Positions 17,681-25,909 of a stretch of DNA of 64,000 nt are shown here, one piece after another. The notes under the pieces were generated by a model. It made no database searches. It had not been told where the DNA came from and worked only from the letters and a program-made list of their open reading frames with translations. How positions within the stretch are numbered: the first letter of the stretch is position 1; each line of letters opens with the position of its first letter. The position numbers were made by a program, and so were the translations under genes. The stretch comes from Clostridium putrefaciens (GTDB lineage: Bacteria; Bacillota; Clostridia; Clostridiales; Clostridiaceae): contig NZ_UFWZ01000001.1 in assembly GCF_900461105.1 (NCBI RefSeq), forward strand, positions 2,294,001 to 2,358,000, given 5' to 3'.

Positions 17681-18829
17681 TTAATACTTAAGTAGTTCAC
17701 TTCTATATCTTTCAATACTTTCCTTTAGTTCATTAAAATCATCACTAGGAAATTTCTTTAAAATTTCATCTAATATATGAAACGCACATACATTTTCAAG
17801 TACTATACAAGCTGGAACTACAGCTGATATATCCGATCTTTCATAACGACTAGTTACATTTTGTTTCTTTATTAAATCTACAGAATTCAGTCCTTTTTTT
17901 ACAGATGGTATAGGCTTTATCACAGCATATATTTCTATATTTTCTCCATTAGAAATCCCAGCTTCTATACCTCCACAATTATTACTTGCCCTTTTTAGCA
18001 TTCCATCTTCAAAATATGCCTCATCATTATATATACTTCCTATTAAAGGTAAGTCTAAAACTTTCCCAAAAGACACAGCTTTTACTGCTTGAACAGACAT
18101 AATCGCCATGGATAGTATACCATCTAACTTTCTATCCCAATTAGAATAGCTTCCAACTCCAATCGGAACACCCTTTATCCCTATATAAACCCTGCCCCCA
18201 ATAGTATCTCCTTCTTCTTTACACATATCTATAGTTGACTTCATACCATCTTCAATATGTTTATTATAGCATCGCATTGAACTCTCTTCTATAATGTCAT
18301 AATCCTCATCATTAAAAAGATCTATACTCTGGTCATAAAATTCTCCTAGACTATAAATCTTACTTCTAATATCTATACCTATATCTAATAGCATTTGTTT
18401 ACATAGAGCACCAACAGCGCATCTTATAGCTGTCTCTCTTGCAGATGTTCTCTCAATGCTATCTCTTATGTCTCCAGTTTTATACTTATGAAATCCTACT
18501 AAATCACCATGTCCGGGTCTAGCAACGCCTATTCTGTCTTCAGGTTTTACATCATTTTCAAAGTATTCTCTCCAATTTTCATAATCTTTATTCTTAATTA
18601 TAAAAGTTATAGGATTACCCGTGGTCTTATTTCCTCTAAGTCCTGACCAAACATCAACCCTATCTTTTTCTATCTTCATTCGGGCTCCTCTTCCGTAGCC
18701 TTGTTGTCTTCTTTTTAACTCATTGTCTATATAATCTATATCTACTTCATAATTAGATGGAATACCTTCTAAAACTGCAATCAATGCCTTTCCATGAGAT
18801 TCCCCACCATCCAAAAATCTAAGGGGCAT
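17681..18829 (-). CDS. aroC: Chorismate synthase
   Basis: Makes chorismate from EPSP using reduced FMN. Signatures: GESHGKALIAVLEG near the N-terminus, RRQQGYGRGARM, RPGHGDLVG with the catalytic His, SARETAIRCAVGA and the C-terminal half with DISAVVPACIVLEN. About 382 residues, normal. ATG 18829 lies 8 nt after AGGAG; the GTG at 18838 is inside the ribosome site. No other shikimate-pathway genes are adjacent, so it is separated from the rest of the pathway or the pathway lies elsewhere. Confidence 0.95.
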   Translation of the reverse strand: MPLRFLDGGESHGKALIAVLEGIPSNYEVDIDYIDNELKRRQQGYGRGARMKIEKDRVDVWSGLRGNKTTGNPITFIIKNKDYENWREYFENDVKPEDRIGVARPGHGDLVGFHKYKTGDIRDSIERTSARETAIRCAVGALCKQMLLDIGIDIRSKIYSLGEFYDQSIDLFNDEDYDIIEESSMRCYNKHIEDGMKSTIDMCKEEGDTIGGRVYIGIKGVPIGVGSYSNWDRKLDGILSMAIMSVQAVKAVSFGKVLDLPLIGSIYNDEAYFEDGMLKRASNNCGGIEAGISNGENIEIYAVIKPIPSVKKGLNSVDLIKKQNVTSRYERSDISAVVPACIVLENVCAFHILDEILKKFPSDDFNELKESIERYRSELLKY

Positions 18830-19055
18830 ATTAATCACTCCTATTTAGTCTATCTAATATATTTTGAAATATCTTTATTATTCTACACTCTAACTTATAA
18901 GAATAAACTGATTTAATTATATCATATTTAATTTAAACTGTATTAAAATTGGCCTTAAATTTACATTTAATCAAAAAGTACATCTAGTATTAAACAATGA
19001 TTTAACAAAGATTAAAGAGTTCTAAACGCTTGGTTTAAAACTCTTTAGTATTTCT

Positions 19056-19973
19056 TTAAAATATACTTAAATCTAGTTCATCTGATAATTCCTTTAATAT
19101 TTTAATACCGCCTATGCTATTTCCTTTGTTATCTAAGGATGGTCCATATACTCCAATTCCCATCCTTCTCGGCACAGATGCCAGTATACCTCCACCAACA
19201 CCACTTTTTGCTGGTATCCCTATACCTACTGCAAATTCACCTGAAGCATCATACATACCACAGGTAACCATTATAGTCTTAACTATACGACTTACCTCTC
19301 TTGATATTACCTTCTCTCCACTCCAAGGCAAGACACCATCATTTGCTAACATTGCGCCTATTCTAGCAATATCTCTACAATTACATTCTATAGAACATTG
19401 TTTAAAGTAAACGTCTAATATTGATTCAACATCACCTTCTAATAATCCATTGCTTTTCATAAAATAAGCTAAAGCCCTGTTTCTATTACCTGTAGCCTTT
19501 TCAGATCTGTAAACCTCTTCATTTACTGCAATAAATTTATTTCCTGTAATCTTTCTTGTGAATGATAATATATTTTCTATTTTCTCTTCATCTGTTTCCC
19601 CTGATATTAAGGCTGTAGTTGCAATAGCCCCAGCATTTATCATTGGATTAAAAGGTCTTTCCGGATGTTTAACCTCAAGACTTGTTATAGAATTAAAGCT
19701 ATCTCCTGTAGGTTCCATTCCAACTTTAGAAAATACTAATTTTTTGCCATTATCTAAGATAGCCAAAATTAGTGCTATTACCTTAGACATACTTTGCATA
19801 GTAAAATTCTTTTCAGCATCCCCTGCCATAAACTCCTTACCATCTAATGTAACTACGCACACACCTAAATCTTCTTTATTAGCTTTCCCAAGTTCCGGTA
19901 TGTACGAAGCAACAGTTCCTTCTTTTGTATAAATTTTATTACTTTCTATTATACCCTTTAATAAATTTTGCAT
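19056..19973 (-). CDS. glsA: Glutaminase
   Basis: Hydrolyses glutamine to glutamate and ammonia; serine beta-lactamase-like fold. The catalytic SxxK is MQSMSKV (Ser61, Lys64), with NAGAIATTALI, CNCRDIARIGAMLANDGV and the C-terminal KSGVGGGILASVP motif containing the lid. 305 residues as in YbgJ/YlaM-type enzymes. GGGGG lies before the ATG. Single gene with AT-rich flanks. In clostridia such enzymes can support glutamate or acid homeostasis; no partner transporter is adjacent. Confidence 0.95.
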   Translation of the reverse strand: MQNLLKGIIESNKIYTKEGTVASYIPELGKANKEDLGVCVVTLDGKEFMAGDAEKNFTMQSMSKVIALILAILDNGKKLVFSKVGMEPTGDSFNSITSLEVKHPERPFNPMINAGAIATTALISGETDEEKIENILSFTRKITGNKFIAVNEEVYRSEKATGNRNRALAYFMKSNGLLEGDVESILDVYFKQCSIECNCRDIARIGAMLANDGVLPWSGEKVISREVSRIVKTIMVTCGMYDASGEFAVGIGIPAKSGVGGGILASVPRRMGIGVYGPSLDNKGNSIGGIKILKELSDELDLSIF

Positions 19974-20152
19974 ATTTTTCCCCCTTATAATCTAGAAAAA
20001 CATTAGCTTATATCTTAATATATTTCACCGCCATCTTTTCAGATACCTCTATATTTAAAATAACATTTCACATACAACCTTAATATATATTCTTTTAAGA
20101 TTTATTACAATAGATATTTAGTATTCTTATTTAAATACCTAAATAAAAATAG

Positions 20153-20181
20153 TTGCATTATAAAAAAGAATATGCTATGAT
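20153..20181 (+). promoter_or_regulatory. Promoter of tRNA-Leu(CAA)
   Basis: TTGCAT (20153-20158), a 17-bp spacer, then TATGAT (20176-20181), placing the start about 10 bp before the mature tRNA. Confidence 0.75.
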
Positions 20182-20197
20182 AGATTCTGTTAGATAT

Positions 20198-20284
20198 GCC
20201 GAAGTGGTGAAACTGGCAGACGCAACGGACTCAAAATCCGTCGGTAGTGATACCATGCGGGTTCGATTCCCGCCTCCGGCACCA
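20198..20284 (+). tRNA. tRNA-Leu(CAA)
   Basis: 87-nt class II tRNA with CCA encoded. The anticodon arm ACGGA-CTCAAAA-TCCGT has anticodon CAA, for UUG codons. There is a long variable arm and the T arm GCGGG-TTCGATT-CCCGC. The acceptor stem GCCGAAG/CTCCGGC has one mismatch, A5 opposite C68; the other six pairs are intact. Confidence 0.96.
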
Positions 20285-20295
20285 AATCAGTAAAT

Positions 20296-20343
20296 AAAAC
20301 CCTTAACTCATTGAAACTACTACGTTTCAAGGTTAAGGGTTTT
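20296..20343 (+). terminator. Terminator of tRNA-Leu(CAA)
   Basis: Stem AAAACCCTTAAC / GTTAAGGGTTTT with an inner GAAAC/GTTTC hairpin, followed by TATTTTATTT. It lies 12 bp after the tRNA. Confidence 0.9.
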
Positions 20344-20444
20344 TATTTTATTTCTTTTATAATACAACCATATAAATTAAAAATAAGTTAAACTCTTTTT
20401 AATAACTTAAAATTCATAAAATATAAGTATTATTTATCTTTATA

Positions 20445-21833
20445 CTATAACTTTTTCATCCTAGTAACTATTGGATCTGCCATTGTTCCAACCACTATTT
20501 GTACATTATTTGTACCTATCTTCATAATACCACTTATACCTATTTTCTTTAATCTTATCTCATCTAATTTTGAAGGATCTTTTAGAGTTACTCTTATCCT
20601 TGTTATGCAAGCATCCAAGGAATCAATATTTTCCTTACCTCCTATAGATGCTAATATATTTAAAGCCTTTTCGTCTAAGTTTAAATTATTTAAAGGAGCA
20701 TCATCTTCTATATCATCTTCTCTACCTGGAGTTTTAAGGTCAAACTTCTTAATAAAGAATACAAATACAAAGTAATATATAACTGCAAATATAAGTCCTA
20801 CAATTAAGATGCTTAATGGTTTTGTTGCTTTACCCCAATTTATGAAAAAGTCAGTAGCACCTGCTGAAAATGCGAATCCATTACGCATTCCAAAGGCATT
20901 AGTAATTGCTAATGCAGCCCCTGTTAATAGTGCATGTACTCCATATAACATTGGTGATAAGAACATAAATGCAAATTCTATTGGTTCTGTAATACCAGTT
21001 AAAAAAGATGTTATTGCAAGACTTATTAGCATCCCTGCAACTACCTTTTTCTTCTCCTTTTTAGCTGTGGTAATCATAGCTAAACAAGCAGCTGGAAGTC
21101 CAAACATCATGATAGGGAAAAATCCTGTTAAGTATGCACCAGCCATGGGATCTCCTGCTAAAAATCTATTATAATCTCCCATAACTACTTTACCAGCTTC
21201 AGTTGTAAATGATCCTAGTTGTTGCCAAAAAACAGTATTTACTATATGATGCAATCCAAAAGGAATTAACAATCTATTAAAGAATCCAAATCCAAATGCA
21301 CCAGCAGGACCTGTTTGGGCCATAAAGTTAGCAAAGCTATCTAATGCCTTTTGAATAGGAGGCCATATAAACCCTAGTGCAATTCCAATAATTATGAATA
21401 CAAACAAGGTAATAAGTGGTATGAGCCTATTTACGGTAATAAGTTTTAACTTATTAGAAAGTTTTATATCCTTAAACCTGTTATAACATAACCCTGCTGT
21501 TATACCCGCAATAATACCTCCAAAAACGCCCATGTTAATAGTCTTATTAAAACTAAGAGCTACTCCATTTATAATAAAATATCCAATAAGTGCTGAAACA
21601 GCAGCCATTCCATCATTATCCTCAGCAAATCCTGTTGCTATTCCTAATGCGAAAATAATAGGTAGATTATCAAATACCGCAGCTCCAGCCTTCATAATCC
21701 AAGGTATATTTAATAAGTCAGCATCACCAAATCTAAGTAATAATGCTGCTGCTGGTAATACTGCTATTGGTATCATTAATGACTTGCCTAATTTCTGTAA
21801 AAAACCTAAAACTTTATCTTTACTTTTTGCCAT
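20445..21833 (-). CDS. nagE: PTS N-acetylglucosamine/glucose-type transporter, EIICB
   Basis: 462 residues. The EIIC membrane domain (about 1-370) has family motifs such as FGFGFFNRLLIPFGLHH and GITEPIEFAF. The EIIB domain (about 385-462) has phosphorylation site Cys409 in SLDACITRIRV. No EIIA domain is attached, so EIIA must come from elsewhere. The motif FFNRLLIPxGLHH is characteristic of GlcNAc carriers, but glucose or maltose-type substrates cannot be excluded. GGAGGG lies before the ATG. It follows a truncated EIIC paralogue and a RAT/terminator leader, so its expression is probably set by the adjacent GlcT-like protein. Confidence 0.88.
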   Translation of the reverse strand: MAKSKDKVLGFLQKLGKSLMIPIAVLPAAALLLRFGDADLLNIPWIMKAGAAVFDNLPIIFALGIATGFAEDNDGMAAVSALIGYFIINGVALSFNKTINMGVFGGIIAGITAGLCYNRFKDIKLSNKLKLITVNRLIPLITLFVFIIIGIALGFIWPPIQKALDSFANFMAQTGPAGAFGFGFFNRLLIPFGLHHIVNTVFWQQLGSFTTEAGKVVMGDYNRFLAGDPMAGAYLTGFFPIMMFGLPAACLAMITTAKKEKKKVVAGMLISLAITSFLTGITEPIEFAFMFLSPMLYGVHALLTGAALAITNAFGMRNGFAFSAGATDFFINWGKATKPLSILIVGLIFAVIYYFVFVFFIKKFDLKTPGREDDIEDDAPLNNLNLDEKALNILASIGGKENIDSLDACITRIRVTLKDPSKLDEIRLKKIGISGIMKIGTNNVQIVVGTMADPIVTRMKKL

Positions 21834-21885
21834 CTTTTATCCCTCCATTTTATTTGTAAATAGGCTTAATAAATCTTCTTTAAAA

Positions 21886-22368
21886 TTAAGGCCAAATAAA
21901 TCCTGTTATAAGTCCTAAAACTAATCCTACAAAAGATGTAACTATTGGAACAAATCTCTTTCCTCCAAAGAACCCTAATATTTGTGGTAACTTAATATCT
22001 TTATATTTATTATATAAAAGGCCAGCTGCAAGTCCTGATGCTACACATGCAAATACCTGCATAGATGCATTAATATCCACATTTATAGTTTTAGCAACAC
22101 TAGTTAATACAAAATACCCAACAACAGCTGATATAGCTGCAACTCCATTATTACCTTCAGCAATACCTACAGCAATACTTGCAGCAAATATAATTCCTAG
22201 GTTTTTAAATATTGCAACACCTATCTCTTTAATCCAAGGAATATTTAATACATTTGCATCACCAATCTTAAATAATATTGCAGCCACTGGTAATACTATA
22301 ATTGGTGCAATTAAAGCTTTCATAACACTAGTAAATAACCCTTGCAAATTATTTTTACCATTTTCCAT
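21886..22368 (-). CDS. Truncated PTS EIIC paralogue (N-terminal third only)
   Basis: 160 residues that align with residues 1 to about 157 of the following EIICB: both run from an amphipathic start through VLPAAALL/VLPVAAIL and NIPWI to GFIWP, where this one stops (TAA directly after the Pro codon). Identity is roughly 40-50% by eye, so the copies are diverged. The ribosome-site region is also duplicated: both genes are preceded by a similar stretch around ATGGAGGGATAAAAG. The gene has four or five membrane segments, no transport core and no phosphorylation site. It keeps the GGKRFVPI motif that the full-length copy has changed. It could be a decaying duplicate or a small membrane modulator. 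Confidence 0.7.
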   Translation of the reverse strand: MENGKNNLQGLFTSVMKALIAPIIVLPVAAILFKIGDANVLNIPWIKEIGVAIFKNLGIIFAASIAVGIAEGNNGVAAISAVVGYFVLTSVAKTINVDINASMQVFACVASGLAAGLLYNKYKDIKLPQILGFFGGKRFVPIVTSFVGLVLGLITGFIWP

Positions 22369-22540
22369 CTTTATCCCTCCATTTTATTTTTATAAATTAA
22401 TACACTACTTGGGAAAATCATACTTATTAACTTAAACCTCTAGCAACATTCAATATATTCCTTACATTCAGCGTATTTGTTATCCACCTCCTTTTTTTAA
22501 CACAATAATTATATTTAGCATTAAAATTCAATAAATAAAA

Positions 22541-22581
22541 AAAGCCAAAAAGGATTAGAATTCTAATTCCCTTTCAGCTTT
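22541..22581 (-). terminator. Leader terminator controlled by antitermination, before the PTS genes
   Basis: On the minus strand AAAGC, AAAGG and AATTAG pair with CTAAT, CCTTT and GCTTT around an AATT loop, followed by TTTTTTT. Its 5' arm overlaps the 3' end of the RAT sequence, so the two structures exclude each other. Confidence 0.85.
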
Positions 22582-22607
22582 TGCCCTATTATTAATAGGT
22601 TACACGC
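22577..22607 (-). promoter_or_regulatory. RAT site (ribonucleic antiterminator) for a BglG/GlcT-type protein
   Basis: Minus-strand GCGTGTAACC and TATTAATAATAGGGCA resemble the B. subtilis ptsG RAT (ACGTGTTACTGATTCGATCAGGCA), with a CCTATT/AATAGG stem and the conserved loop bases. It overlaps the terminator that follows. Binding of the antiterminator would block the terminator and let RNA polymerase reach the PTS genes. Confidence 0.82.
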
Positions 22608-22648
22608 TAATAAATGATTTCACATAAGTATATTTAATTATTAATTTA

Positions 22649-22677
22649 ATTATATAATAGGATTATGCGTTTGTCAA
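22649..22677 (-). promoter_or_regulatory. Consensus promoter of the PTS operon
   Basis: Minus strand TTGACA (22672-22677), a 17-bp spacer, TATAAT (22649-22654). It lies between the glcT-like stop and the RAT site, so the PTS genes have their own strong promoter under antitermination control. Confidence 0.88.
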
Positions 22678-22718
22678 TATATTACTGTTAACCTTTTATA
22701 CTAAGATATACTATAAAT

Positions 22719-23582
22719 TTAATTATAATTATTACGGCTTGCCTGCCTTAATCTTTCAATATGCATTGATAAATACCCTATCTCATCTTCTGTTATATCA
22801 ATATAAAGTTGCTGTTCAATTATTTTAGCTGATTTCTTTGCTATTTCATAAGAAGACTTATATTGTTTTTTAATAGCTGAAATAAGTTCATTTTTAATGG
22901 GCTTATTATTCAAAAATCGTTCTATTGCAAACCTTATATGTGTTACAAATCTTGCATAATCTAAAGACTTTTTATCTATTTCTATATCTATTTCTTCTTC
23001 TAAAAACTCTACCACACTATTGCATACAAAATTATATTTTATGGTATTAGATAATTTTCCATTATTTCTTGCAGAATGTATGTGTAAAGCTATAAATCCT
23101 ACCTCTCCATCAGGTATCTTTATTTTTTTTGCTTTTTCAATAATAATAGTTGCCTTTTTTGCAATATCAAATTCTGTTTTATAGAGTATTTCTGTTTCTG
23201 CAAGAAAAGGGTTTTCTATTTCTTCATTGCCTTCTAACCTCTTAAGAGCAAATAATATGTGATCCGTTAGTGATATGTGTATCTTTTCATCTAATTCTTC
23301 TGAAAGTTCATTAGATATCATGACTATTACCTCTTCACTTAAAGCAATTATTTCTTTATCTGCATAACTCATTAATTGTTTAAAATTATCATAATTATTT
23401 TTATCTTCTATAGTGAAAATCTTTTCTACCTTTTCACCTGAACTTATTATATCGCCAGTCTTTCGTCCAAAACCTATGCCTTTTCTAAATAGAATCTTTT
23501 CAATATCTTTTTCATTTACTAATAATACATTGTTATTAAACACCTTTACAACCTCACACTTATGGCAAATATAACCATTCAT
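22719..23582 (-). CDS. glcT: BglG/GlcT-family transcriptional antiterminator
   Basis: 287 residues. The CAT RNA-binding domain (about 10-65) contains VFNNNVLLV and FRKGIGFGRKTGD. PRD1 (about 70-175) contains ISLTDHILFAL and FIALHIHSARNN. PRD2 (about 180-287) contains HIRFAIERF and IGYLSMHIERLRQ. PRD histidines are phosphorylated by HPr or EII proteins to switch RNA binding on and off. The adjacent RAT/terminator in front of the PTS genes is its evident target. GGAGG lies before the ATG. The exact subtype name rests on the RAT type and on the PTS it precedes. Confidence 0.9.
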   Translation of the reverse strand: MNGYICHKCEVVKVFNNNVLLVNEKDIEKILFRKGIGFGRKTGDIISSGEKVEKIFTIEDKNNYDNFKQLMSYADKEIIALSEEVIVMISNELSEELDEKIHISLTDHILFALKRLEGNEEIENPFLAETEILYKTEFDIAKKATIIIEKAKKIKIPDGEVGFIALHIHSARNNGKLSNTIKYNFVCNSVVEFLEEEIDIEIDKKSLDYARFVTHIRFAIERFLNNKPIKNELISAIKKQYKSSYEIAKKSAKIIEQQLYIDITEDEIGYLSMHIERLRQASRNNYN

Positions 23583-23945
23583 TAGAAATCCTCCATTCTC
23601 ACCTTAAATATCTACCAACAACTATGTTATCACGTTATTACATAGGACTAAAAGCTGCCATCACTATTTTGTCATAATACTTTCACTCTTTAAATATTTC
23701 ATCTTTTAAAACTCCTTGTACATGAAATACTTTATATACTATTATATCACTTCCCCTTACACTTTATAGTTAATTTTTAAAATCAAGTAGCTGCCTTATA
23801 CTTATTCTATATACATTCTATTCAGCTTTTATTTTAAAACATTGTCTATTTTATTGAATCTAGCTTTGAATATTAAGGTAATACGTTATATTCCTAAACC
23901 TACCATCATAAATATAATTGATAAGTAATGTATAGAAGGTTCCAT
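23583..23945. other. AT-rich intergenic region, 363 bp
   Basis: Divergent spacer between the antiterminator and the kinase-like gene. It must contain promoters for both, but no convincing -35/-10 pair, terminator or repeat was found. Confidence 0.5.
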
Positions 23946-24533
23946 ATGCATAAAAATAAAGAGTTAATTGTAAATCCTTACTATGATTTTGATATTAATC
24001 TTTTAGATTGTAAGTTTCTAGGTGAAGGTCATAATGGCATAGTATATCTACTTCCAGATGGGAATGTTATAAAAATTTGTTTCAATATTAAAAGCTTTAT
24101 TGGTGAATACATCATTTTGGAAAAGGTAAATGGTAATAAATACTTTCCTAGGATATATGACATAGGTGAAAACTACATGATAAGAGAATATGTAGATGGC
24201 GATATGTTACCAAAATACATAAGAAAACATGGTTTCAATGATGAACTAGGCAAGAGAATTATTGAATTATTGAAGGAATTTAAAGTGTTGAACTTTACCA
24301 AAATAGATTTAAGGTGTAAGGATATTTTTGTTCAACCAAACGGAAATTTAAAGGTTATTGATCCTAAGAAATTTTATACTAAGGATAGAGACTTTCCAAG
24401 GCATCTATCAAAGGGTATGTATAAACTTAAAATACTAGATCCATTTTTAGAAGTTCTAAAAAAAGAGGAACCTAATCTTTTTGATGCCTGGACACCTAAA
24501 ATAATGAACTATATTAAAGAACTAAAATATTAA
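23946..24533 (+). CDS. Small protein kinase-like protein
   Basis: About 195 residues with a reduced kinase fold. A glycine-rich loop GEGHNGIVYLLPDG is followed by VIKI (the usual ATP-binding Lys) and the hinge-like IREYVDGDML. The catalytic-loop region reads KIDLRCKDIFV, keeping the Asp but not the usual HRD His or the downstream Asn. The metal-binding segment reads VIDPKKF, Asp without the following FG, as in some bacterial RIO/aminoglycoside-kinase-like proteins. I chose ATG 23946, which has AGAAGG 6 nt upstream; the ATG at 23928 has no ribosome site. Substrate unknown; not in an operon. Confidence 0.65.
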   Translation: MHKNKELIVNPYYDFDINLLDCKFLGEGHNGIVYLLPDGNVIKICFNIKSFIGEYIILEKVNGNKYFPRIYDIGENYMIREYVDGDMLPKYIRKHGFNDELGKRIIELLKEFKVLNFTKIDLRCKDIFVQPNGNLKVIDPKKFYTKDRDFPRHLSKGMYKLKILDPFLEVLKKEEPNLFDAWTPKIMNYIKELKY

Positions 24534-24600
24534 ATATCAGTATTTTTATATTCATAGCCTATGGTTTTAGGTAGACTTTTCTAAACTATTTCAATAAAAA

Positions 24601-24633
24601 ATCCATGAGTTATAGTAATTTTAACTCATGGAT
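24601..24633 (-). terminator. Terminator after the holin-like gene
   Basis: ATCCATGAGTTA (24601-24612) / TAACTCATGGAT (24622-24633), followed on the minus strand by TTTTTATTG. It lies about 45 bp after the small membrane-protein gene. Confidence 0.85.
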
Positions 24634-24678
24634 AAAACCTTAAAACATAGTAATCTGAAATAATGATTTTCTTTATCT

Positions 24679-24927
24679 TTATCCCCGAAATTCTTGCCTC
24701 ACATTTTTAACCCCAGAGTAGAATCCTGAAGCTGAAAGGCCAATGGTAATACCTGAAAGTAAACCCACTTTAAAGTTTCCTGGTGATATATAGAAAATCC
24801 CTGCCATAATTCCTAGTATTAGATTCAGTAATGGTATTAACTTAACTTTTACTCCAAGCTCTTTAGCTACCTGGGATAATCCCATAACTACAGCCGACAT
24901 TAGTCCTATATCTTGAAAGTTAATCAT
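24679..24927 (-). CDS. Small holin-like membrane protein
   Basis: 82 residues with two hydrophobic segments (about 8-18 extended, and 27-45), a third glycine-rich one (52-70), and a charged tail ending KNVRQEFRG. Size and pattern resemble small phage-type holins. I chose ATG 24927, with GGAGG 8 nt upstream; an upstream reading-frame extension to 25116 has no ribosome site and crosses a terminator hairpin. No endolysin or phage gene is adjacent, so this may be a domesticated or unrelated membrane protein. Confidence 0.6.
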   Translation of the reverse strand: MINFQDIGLMSAVVMGLSQVAKELGVKVKLIPLLNLILGIMAGIFYISPGNFKVGLLSGITIGLSASGFYSGVKNVRQEFRG

Positions 24928-25286
24928 AATAAATACCTCCATTACTCTATAATATGAATCAGTATCTTTTATGACTACCATTTCTAGTATCCTTTTTTTT
25001 AAATTAAAAAAGATATTGGTGGGGGATACCAATATCTTTAAATTAAAAGGGTTGTATAAATAAGGGGTTAGATTACTTATATTTATTATTATATTTCTAC
25101 AATATAAATATATCATATTTTACGGTAGAATAGTATTAATATTCTGTTAAGGATTTATAACTTTTATTAACACTTTCGTATATAAATATTAATACTTTTA
25201 ATTTATTTTTATTTCTTTGTTTAAAAGTAATATTAATATATATTTCTTCATATTTTTATTTTAAAATGATTGTGAGGTGAATTTCC
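24928..25286. other. AT-rich divergent intergenic region with a leader hairpin
   Basis: 359 bp between the holin-like gene and the lipoprotein gene. It holds the hairpin listed at 25009-25039. The rest is about 80% A+T with no gene that I can support. Confidence 0.5.
25009..25039 (-). terminator. Terminator-like hairpin in the leader of the holin-like gene
   Basis: Perfect 12-bp stem AAAGATATTGGT / ACCAATATCTTT with a 7-nt loop, followed on the minus strand by TTTTTTAATTT. It lies about 80 bp upstream of the ATG with no coding region before it, so it acts on a leader transcript rather than ending a gene. The bases on both sides share TTTAAATTAAAA as a direct repeat. Confidence 0.7.
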
Positions 25287-25763
25287 TTGAAATTATCCTA
25301 TATAATAATATCTATATTAATAAGCTCAGTGCTTCTTGTTAGTTGCACTTTTTCTGATGCCAATTTATCCTTTAATTCTAAACCTAGTAACCACTTTTAC
25401 ACAGAACGCTTATTTAATAGCTTAGGTGAATCTAAAGAATTTTTGTCTACTTTGTATGAAACTAATCTTCATAAAGAATCTTCACTTGATAAAGATGATA
25501 TGGATGTATTAATCAACTTTTTTTCTTCATTAAATGCAGATGACTTCATAGATGATCCTTATGGTATCGATAAAGTTCCTTGTTATAAGATATTTATAAA
25601 CATTAATTCTGTGAAATATGTAATAAATGTTTATGACTCTGACTTTGTTTCAATTTACCCATGGGATGGTAATAAGCCAATGGACTTCATATCCATGAAT
25701 AATATTCCTGTGGCTTATAATTTATATAACTTTTCCAAATATAAAATAGATAAACCTTTATAA
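25287..25763 (+). CDS. Putative lipoprotein (possibly DUF4883)
   Basis: 158 residues. A signal peptide with lipobox LLVSC (Cys20) is followed by a hydrophilic domain, so it should be attached to the outer face of the membrane. TTG start with GAGGTGA 6 nt upstream. The mature part contains FERLFNS-like and INVYDSDFVSIYPWDG segments; it looks like a short clostridial lipoprotein family, tentatively DUF4883. Function unknown. Single gene. Confidence 0.7.
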   Translation: MKLSYIIISILISSVLLVSCTFSDANLSFNSKPSNHFYTERLFNSLGESKEFLSTLYETNLHKESSLDKDDMDVLINFFSSLNADDFIDDPYGIDKVPCYKIFININSVKYVINVYDSDFVSIYPWDGNKPMDFISMNNIPVAYNLYNFSKYKIDKPL

Positions 25764-25909
25764 AATATATACTTATTTTTCAACATTATATAATATATCT
25801 TATATCATAACTCTTTCTTTTAAGGTTAAAATAAACTATTGAACTTTCACTTTAATGTTTGAGTAGTTTATTTATTTTATATATACTTAATAAAAGAAGG
25901 AGTGAGACT

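Noticed and set aside
20809-21174. Plus-strand reading frame of 121 codons inside the PTS gene
   Set aside because: It is antisense to a well-supported EIICB gene with conserved motifs, with no ribosome site.
21886-22368. Sequencing frameshift splitting one EIIC gene
   Set aside because: The downstream gene has its own full-length N-terminus and ribosome site, and the two copies are diverged, so this is a duplicate and not a split gene.
24928-25116. N-terminal extension of the holin-like protein to residue 145
   Set aside because: The extension has no ribosome site, is rich in random-looking residues and spans the terminator hairpin; ATG 24927 has a good site.
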